Below are positions 18,585-22,844 of a stretch of 22,844 nucleotides of DNA, piece after piece. Source of the stretch: Welwitschia mirabilis. Lineage: Eukaryota > Gnetophyta > Gnetopsida > Welwitschiales. Numbering within the stretch: position 1 is the stretch's first letter; each line of letters starts with the position of its first letter. Position numbers and translations under genes: made by a program. The stretch spans positions 30,304,817 to 30,327,660 of the forward strand of contig JBOZIK010000001.1 in NCBI GenBank assembly GCA_051453625.1, given 5' to 3'. The notes under the pieces were generated by a model. The model made no database searches and was not told the origin of the DNA. It worked only from the letters and a program-made list of their open reading frames with translations.

Positions 18585-19102
18585 CTAAAGGGTAAAATTT
18601 AAATTAAAGATAGAATTAAATCAAGTGAAAATAGCATTTGTAATCCATGGTCTTGAATTTCAAAGATACACAAAAATAATACAATTCTTAGAAACTCGCA
18701 TGTGCTTGCATTATTTAATAAATCTAACAGGACTACAATCTAAATTATTTTGCCTACATCGTGACTTATACTACTAGAATTTAGCTCTAGATTTAATAAG
18801 TACAGTGCTGTAATGTGAATTGCAAAAATGAACATTAACTCCTTCGCGTCCATCCTTGGAATTACAATCAAGATACAACGTCAAAGCAAATTCTTTTTAA
18901 TATTTGTAAGATAGGTTAAATTCGACAAATAGCGTGATTATAGAATGGTATCAAATTATGCAATGGCAGTAGGGGATGCAAGGAAATGAAGGAAAGATCA
19001 AGCCTAGTCAAAGCAACATGCAAGACTTGAATCACATGTCTAATTAAAGCAACATGCAAGACTTGAATTACATGCCCACTCAGACAATAGAAGTTGATGG
19101 CT
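18585..19102 (-). other. Probable intron with a 36-base tandem duplication
   Basis: No coding frame. A 36-base unit containing AGCAACATGCAAGACTTGAA occurs twice in tandem (19011-19046 and 19047-19082) with a few differences. The right end is pyrimidine-rich before the acceptor at 18585. Confidence 0.4.
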
Positions 19103-19684
19103 TTATTTTGTGCATGAACCACTTGCCTCTATCCTTGTTTCTTTCTTATCTAGAATCAGCTGATGTAGCTTACAATCTAAAGGTGAAAACTTCTAGTGGT
19201 TCAAAGGTCTTCAAAGCCATTTTTTACTGCCACGAAGATTTCTACTACATGCAAAGACTGTCTTCTTTACTTTATAGTATTCTCTTTTAGGAAGACAATC
19301 ATTTCCTTTGCTTGGGCCCTTTGATACTTATTTTGTAGAATACATCCATTTCTTTATCACTGATTTCTTAGTTAGTAGCAATTTCTCTTCTCAAAACCTC
19401 TTACCAAGATTTGTAAACCATGTTAATATTAATTGCATAATCTTCATAGGATTTAACCTATGTAGTGCCTTTTTGATAGGGCTGAGTTATTGATCTAAAC
19501 CAGCTTCTAGTCGTTCATCCTTAATAGAAGATGTATTCTCTGTAGGTAAATTTCTATCTTGCAACTTAACACCATTAATAGAAGATAAGTTTGATTTTGA
19601 GCCTAAAGCATCTTCATTTTGAACAATCATACTGTTATCACTAGACTCAAGAGATCTTTGAAAGAGAGAAATGTTACCAAAGAG
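19103..19684 (-). pseudogene. 193-codon frame with five stops, minus-strand gene
   Basis: A single frame is kept from 19684 to 19103. It is open for the first 65 codons (LFGNISLFQRSLESSDNSMI, SIKDERLEAGLDQ) and then has five internal stops. It still reads as protein: SPIKKALHRLNPMKIMQ, GNDCLPKREYYKVKKTVFAC, SRNLRGSKKWL, DCKLHQLILDKKETR. Polar, Lys- and Ser-rich, no motif recognised. Frame retention over almost 600 bases despite stops suggests decay by point mutation. Confidence 0.45.
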
Positions 19685-20650
19685 ATCACAGAAATATTTT
19701 CCTAAAGATCTTCATCACATACATTCTTGTTCATGTTTAAACTTTCATGTGCCTCCATTACTTCATCAGGAACATTATAGAATAATGTTTTTTCATGTTA
19801 GTTATTTTCTAAGAAAGATGACAACCAAACATTAGATGACTTAGGCTTTAGAAGGGGCCCTTCTTGAATTTGAACATCAACTTTTCTTAGATCCATTAAA
19901 ACTTGCATTGCTAATGATGTAAAAGTGACTTTTTACAAGATTTAATTCCTCTATATTCCATGTTGAATGGCTTAATGTTTTGAGAATTAACACCTTCATG
20001 TTTAGCTCTATTAGGATCAACACTTTTATAGTATAACAATGTCTTTGCATCTCATCAAAACTTTTAGATGTAGAATGCTAATCTATGTGCCTTTTTTCTT
20101 TTCATACATTCAACATTCTTCCGTAAACACTCTCCACCCAATCTCTATATTCCATGACTTAATCGTGCAATAAGATCCATCTTCCAATGCCTTCTTTATA
20201 TGAAATCATTCACCATTCAAGTCATCTCACTAAGAACCACATCCCAGTGCAACATTCATCTCTTAGGTTCCTCCTAATTTTTTTAAAGTTTTGATGATAT
20301 AATTCAAACCGCATGCATTATTAGCACTTTTCAATTGCTTTTGATGCATCTGATGATTATGCTTTATCATTCGCAAACAAGGAGATACAGAAGAGGATTT
20401 ATTTCCTATGGTAATTGAATGATCAATTTCTTTTATCATTGAAACCCTTCAGGGCACTTTAAGATTGACATGACATAAAATCTACATTTGGAGATATAGA
20501 TCTACATAGCATAAATATGAATTTTGAGCATTCAACCTTTGCCTATCATTGCTTTAAAGACTTAAATGCATAGATGAATGCATGTCTTTTATCAGGGTTG
20601 AGAATAAGAGAAAGTATCTAAACTAGTAGAGGCAGGAAACATTTATTATT
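19685..20650 (-). pseudogene. Upstream coding-like stretch of the minus-strand gene, frameshifted
   Basis: Pieces in order on the minus strand: HAFIYAFKSLKQ..AKVECSKFIFMLCRSIS (about 20580-20470); SVSPCLRMIKHNHQMHQKQL and SANNACGLNYIIKTLKKLGG (about 20400-20270); a Lys-rich piece HWKMDLIARLSHGI..RLGGECLRKNVECMKR (about 20195-20100); DAKTLLYYKSVDPNRAKHEG..NMEYRGIKSCKK (20051-19922); and, after a shift in a T run, LAMQVLMDLRKVDVQIQEGP..NVWLSSFLENN (to TAA 19800-19798). Each is protein-like, but frame changes and stops separate them. No family recognised. Some joints could be introns. Confidence 0.4.
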
Positions 20651-21395
20651 GAGCAAACACCATTACTATAGAGTAACTCACACTCTGATTTCTTATCCCA
20701 CATTGTAAAGGAAATGGATTAATCATTATTGTCTTATTTTAGAAATACGAAATATAAAAAATCTAGCTAGCCAAGAAGAATGAGTTACAGTTAAACCAAT
20801 TTAAATGCCTAATTCATAGATGTCTAGACCTTCATGTGTTATGTTACTAATGCCTTTGAAGCTTGAATTTACTTTAATCTGATCTATAAAAGATTACAAC
20901 AATACTAAACAACTTAAAATATATAAAATATTATAGCAACTTAAGCAAAATTAAGCTTTTTCATGAGTCTGAAGCATTCCCATCTATTGTAATTTTAAAT
21001 TAGAAAATTTTAACAAATGAAAAAAAGATGCAGGCCCTCCTTTTTTATTTGTCTTGGGACCAGCATTAGGGTGTATTCCAACATCATGTAATTATACATT
21101 CTAATGGTAGAGTTACCTACATTAATACTTAATTTTAGAGATATACATGGTAATATGTTAGAAAAAAAAATATTTATCTAAATTATTTAAAAATTTATAC
21201 CTTACCTTCTCAGAAGTTATAGGCTGTAGACTATAGCTGCTATTAGAAAGTAAATAGGCTTAAAATATATTAAATATTATAGCAAAATAACAAACAATCA
21301 TATTGTTAACATTACATTTAGGAAATCAATATGAGATATTCAAAATGTTTTCTAATATAGATAAACAAAATTAACAAGCACAAAAATGGCAAGCC
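20651..21395. other. AT-rich intergenic stretch
   Basis: Between the transposase-like gene and the unrecognised multi-exon gene, both on the minus strand. I see no coding frame or repeat structure. It would hold the promoter of the downstream gene, but no convincing TATA box stands out from the general AT richness. Confidence 0.4.
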
Positions 21396-21893
21396 TCATT
21401 CAATAATAGGTAAATCAGAGTCATCCAAATGAATACTAATATTTTTACTAAATGAATTAGATTGCCTTCTTCTCTTTTTTGGACTAATAAAACTCCTCAA
21501 GAATTTTTTTTGAGTATATCTATCCATCTACTGTAGAAAATGTAAGGGAAGAAAGCATTTCATTAACTATCTTTTTAATATAGATAATGACATCAACATC
21601 TTGTAGAAACATATATTAAAGTTTGAACTTTTTTTTCACAACCTATATTGTATTACTTAAAGGTCTTCGATTTTTTTGTTTTGACTAGAGTCTTTAGGAC
21701 CAGAATTCATATCAATTTTTTATTCTTTCACATCAGCTTCCAAGATTATAAGCTGAGATAGATCAACCACTACTTCATGGAAAATTGAAAAATCTTTGTC
21801 CAGTTTTAAATCATCTATGCTTATTTTAGTTATCTAAAATATGCGTTTCCTTGCAAACTCTAAACCTCTTGTTAGAATCATTATTTTAATTAT

Positions 21894-21935
21894 GTGCTTG
21901 CATATGTGACCTGTTTTGAATCATTGACATTTACA
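21894..21935 (-). other. SWIM-type zinc finger motif
   Basis: Cys codons at 21935-21933, 21929-21927 and 21902-21900, and His at 21896-21894, give C-x-C-x8-C-x-H. The sequence around it, FKTGHICKHIIKIM, matches the usual 'G..CKHI.KV' tail of SWIM fingers. All four metal ligands are kept although a stop (TGA 21923-21921) lies inside the loop. Confidence 0.7.
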
Positions 21936-22155
21936 CTTAATTGCATACAAGTATGCCTTCATTATATGGTATATTACCTCACGTGTATTGGGTTTCTGAC
22001 TTCGAACATAATAGCCATCCTCACATATATTATCAAGCAAGCAATCTTTATTGGTAATGGGAATAGCCTTGTCCAATAAAGCTTTGTTATCTTTTTGTAA
22101 TTGATAATTTACAATAAATTTAGCACCTTAAGTCTTACTGTTGCGGTGTGTATTT

Positions 22156-22255
22156 NNNNNNNNNNNNNNNNNNNNNNNNNNNNNNNNNNNNNNNNNNNNN
22201 NNNNNNNNNNNNNNNNNNNNNNNNNNNNNNNNNNNNNNNNNNNNNNNNNNNNNNN
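22156..22255. other. Assembly gap (100 N) inside the SWIM gene
   Basis: Placeholder-size gap. Unlike the other 100-N gaps, its flanks are not obviously the same sequence, so real transposase sequence (between SVFD and the K-rich start of the next block) is probably missing. Confidence 0.9.
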
Positions 22256-22418
22256 TTATCAAATACACTTAAGTTGGCGGCGCAACACTTACTTTATTTT
22301 AAAAATGTATTTATGGTTGAGAGAGATATTAAACTAGTCAACTCTCTTAGTGAAACATGCTTTTTGTCACTGAGAAACTTGTACTTTAGTAAACCATGGT
22401 AAGATTCAATTGCGTTAT

Positions 22419-22684
22419 TTGTATGTTGTTGTGCATGTGGAACATCATGATATACCTTTACCCACATATCTAAAAGGATAAATAATTTTAAAAATAAGAA
22501 GNNNNNNNNNNNNNNNNNNNNNNNNNNNNNNNNNNNNNNNNNNNNNNNNNNNNNNNNNNNNNNNNNNNNNNNNNNNNNNNNNNNNNNNNNNNNNNNNNNN
22601 NTTGTATGTTGTTATGCATGTGGAACATCATGATATACCTTTATCCACATATCTAAAAGGATAAATAATTTTAAAAATAAGAAG
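22419..22684. other. Third unmerged contig overlap around a 100-N gap
   Basis: 22419-22501 and 22602-22684 are near-identical (starting TTGTATGTTGTTGTGCATG and TTGTATGTTGTTATGCATG) on either side of 100 N (22502-22601). The duplicated part includes the intron acceptor and the first codons (MWVKVYHDVP and MWIKVYHDVP) of the transposase exon, so gene predictors will see a false extra exon. Confidence 0.9.
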
Positions 22685-22844
22685 TTACATAAATTTATTA
22701 TTTTGGTTAATAATTATTTTATATGCTAAATAAACTTTCAAATACTCAACTTACTTTGTTTATCAGTGGATAGACAATTTTTTTCTAAATAACTAACAAA
22801 TAAACTTTGATGTACAAAGTCATATACAAATTTTAATATCTCCA

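Larger units (their letters stand above)
16291..20650 (-). pseudogene. Unrecognised multi-exon gene or young pseudogene (whole locus)
   Basis: Reading the minus strand from about 20650 down to 16291 gives a chain of coding-like blocks in the same direction. Several begin after AG and end before GT, implying introns of 73, 65 and 103 nt. The first part (about 20650-19103) is polar and Lys/Ser-rich. The second part (18584-16291) is rich in Leu, Ile and Cys and looks all-helical. I do not recognise the protein; a large helical-repeat nuclear protein is only an impression. In-frame stops and a few one-base shifts are concentrated in the first part. Some later exons are fully open, so either the gene died recently, or the copy is partly mis-assembled, or some stops lie in introns I misplaced. 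ORFs on the plus strand here (for example 19054-19290 and 19308-19493) are antisense to these blocks. Individual blocks are listed separately. Confidence 0.55.
21396..22844 (-). pseudogene. MULE/FAR1-like SWIM zinc finger transposase, C-terminal half
   Basis: Minus-strand exon from the window edge to 22755 (EILKFVYDFVHQSLFVSYLE..LSTDKQ) ends at GTAAGT. After a 102-nt intron the next exon starts at 22652 (also at 22469 in the gap-duplicated copy): MWVKVYHDVPHAQQHTNNAI..ESYHGLLKYKF. This is the 'T.N.iEs.H..LK' block typical of MULE-type transposases. Past the 100-N gap (22156-22255) comes LLDKAIPITNKD..DGYYVRSQKPNTREV, then a SWIM finger CxCx8CxH at 21935-21894 (CKC..ICKH) with a TGA inside where Trp is usual. 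The tail is DVDVIIYIKKIVNEMLSSLT and the basic RSFISPKKRRRQSNSF, ending at TGA 21398-21396. FAR1/FHY3-type regulators share this architecture. Three or four stops and a shift near 21520 argue for decay. Confidence 0.65.

Noticed and set aside
19054-19493. Two plus-strand ORFs of 61-78 codons
   Set aside because: Antisense to the 193-codon minus-strand frame; no family resemblance.
21396-21524. Separate 42-codon minus-strand ORF starting MDRYTQKK, considered as the N-terminus of a hAT-type transposase
   Set aside because: It follows directly on the tail of the SWIM gene in the same direction and is better explained as that gene's basic C-terminus after a frameshift.
1-22844. tRNA, rRNA, CRISPR arrays, bacterial operons or phage genes
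   Set aside because: No such signature was seen; the content is eukaryotic nuclear DNA throughout.

Overview
The window looks like nuclear DNA from a seed plant with a large, repeat-rich genome; a gymnosperm is plausible but not proven. It is AT-rich and contains decayed Ty1/copia and Ty3/gypsy elements, a MULE-type SWIM transposase relative, a DYW-class pentatricopeptide repeat (PPR) pseudogene and short introns with GT..AG borders. No complete intact gene is visible. There are seven runs of N, and three of them are flanked by the same ~85 bases on both sides, so they are unmerged contig overlaps and not biology.

Layout: 1-396 (minus) is a broken Ty3/gypsy gag. 1018-3167 is gap-ridden, low-information sequence with a possible minus-strand TATA box and a short match to the transposase gene at the far right. 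3313-5132 (plus) is an old copia fragment (A): gag, zinc knuckle, pre-integrase and integrase. Its integrase reading stops where a second copia element (B) begins. B has a left LTR from 5133, a primer-binding site at 7766, gag-protease-integrase-RT-RNase H from 8084 to about 12217, a purine tract, and a right LTR from 12371 to about 13250. B is therefore nested in A, and both have many stops. Between the recognisable LTR part (ending about 6150) and the primer-binding site lie 1.6 kb with no counterpart beside the right LTR. About 13913-16013 (plus) is the DYW-type PPR pseudogene.

The right third is best read on the minus strand. From about 20650 down to 16291 a series of coding-like blocks, several bounded by good splice sites and giving introns of 65-103 nt, forms a multi-exon gene or young pseudogene that I do not recognise. 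It ends 277 bases from the end of the PPR pseudogene, tail to tail. Upstream of it on the same strand, 22844-21396 encodes the C-terminal half of a MULE/FAR1-like protein with a SWIM zinc finger.

Most material is decaying. The exception worth attention is the minus-strand multi-exon gene, which automated ORF calling splits into short pieces or hides behind antisense ORFs. I saw no tRNA, rRNA, CRISPR array or bacterial-type feature.
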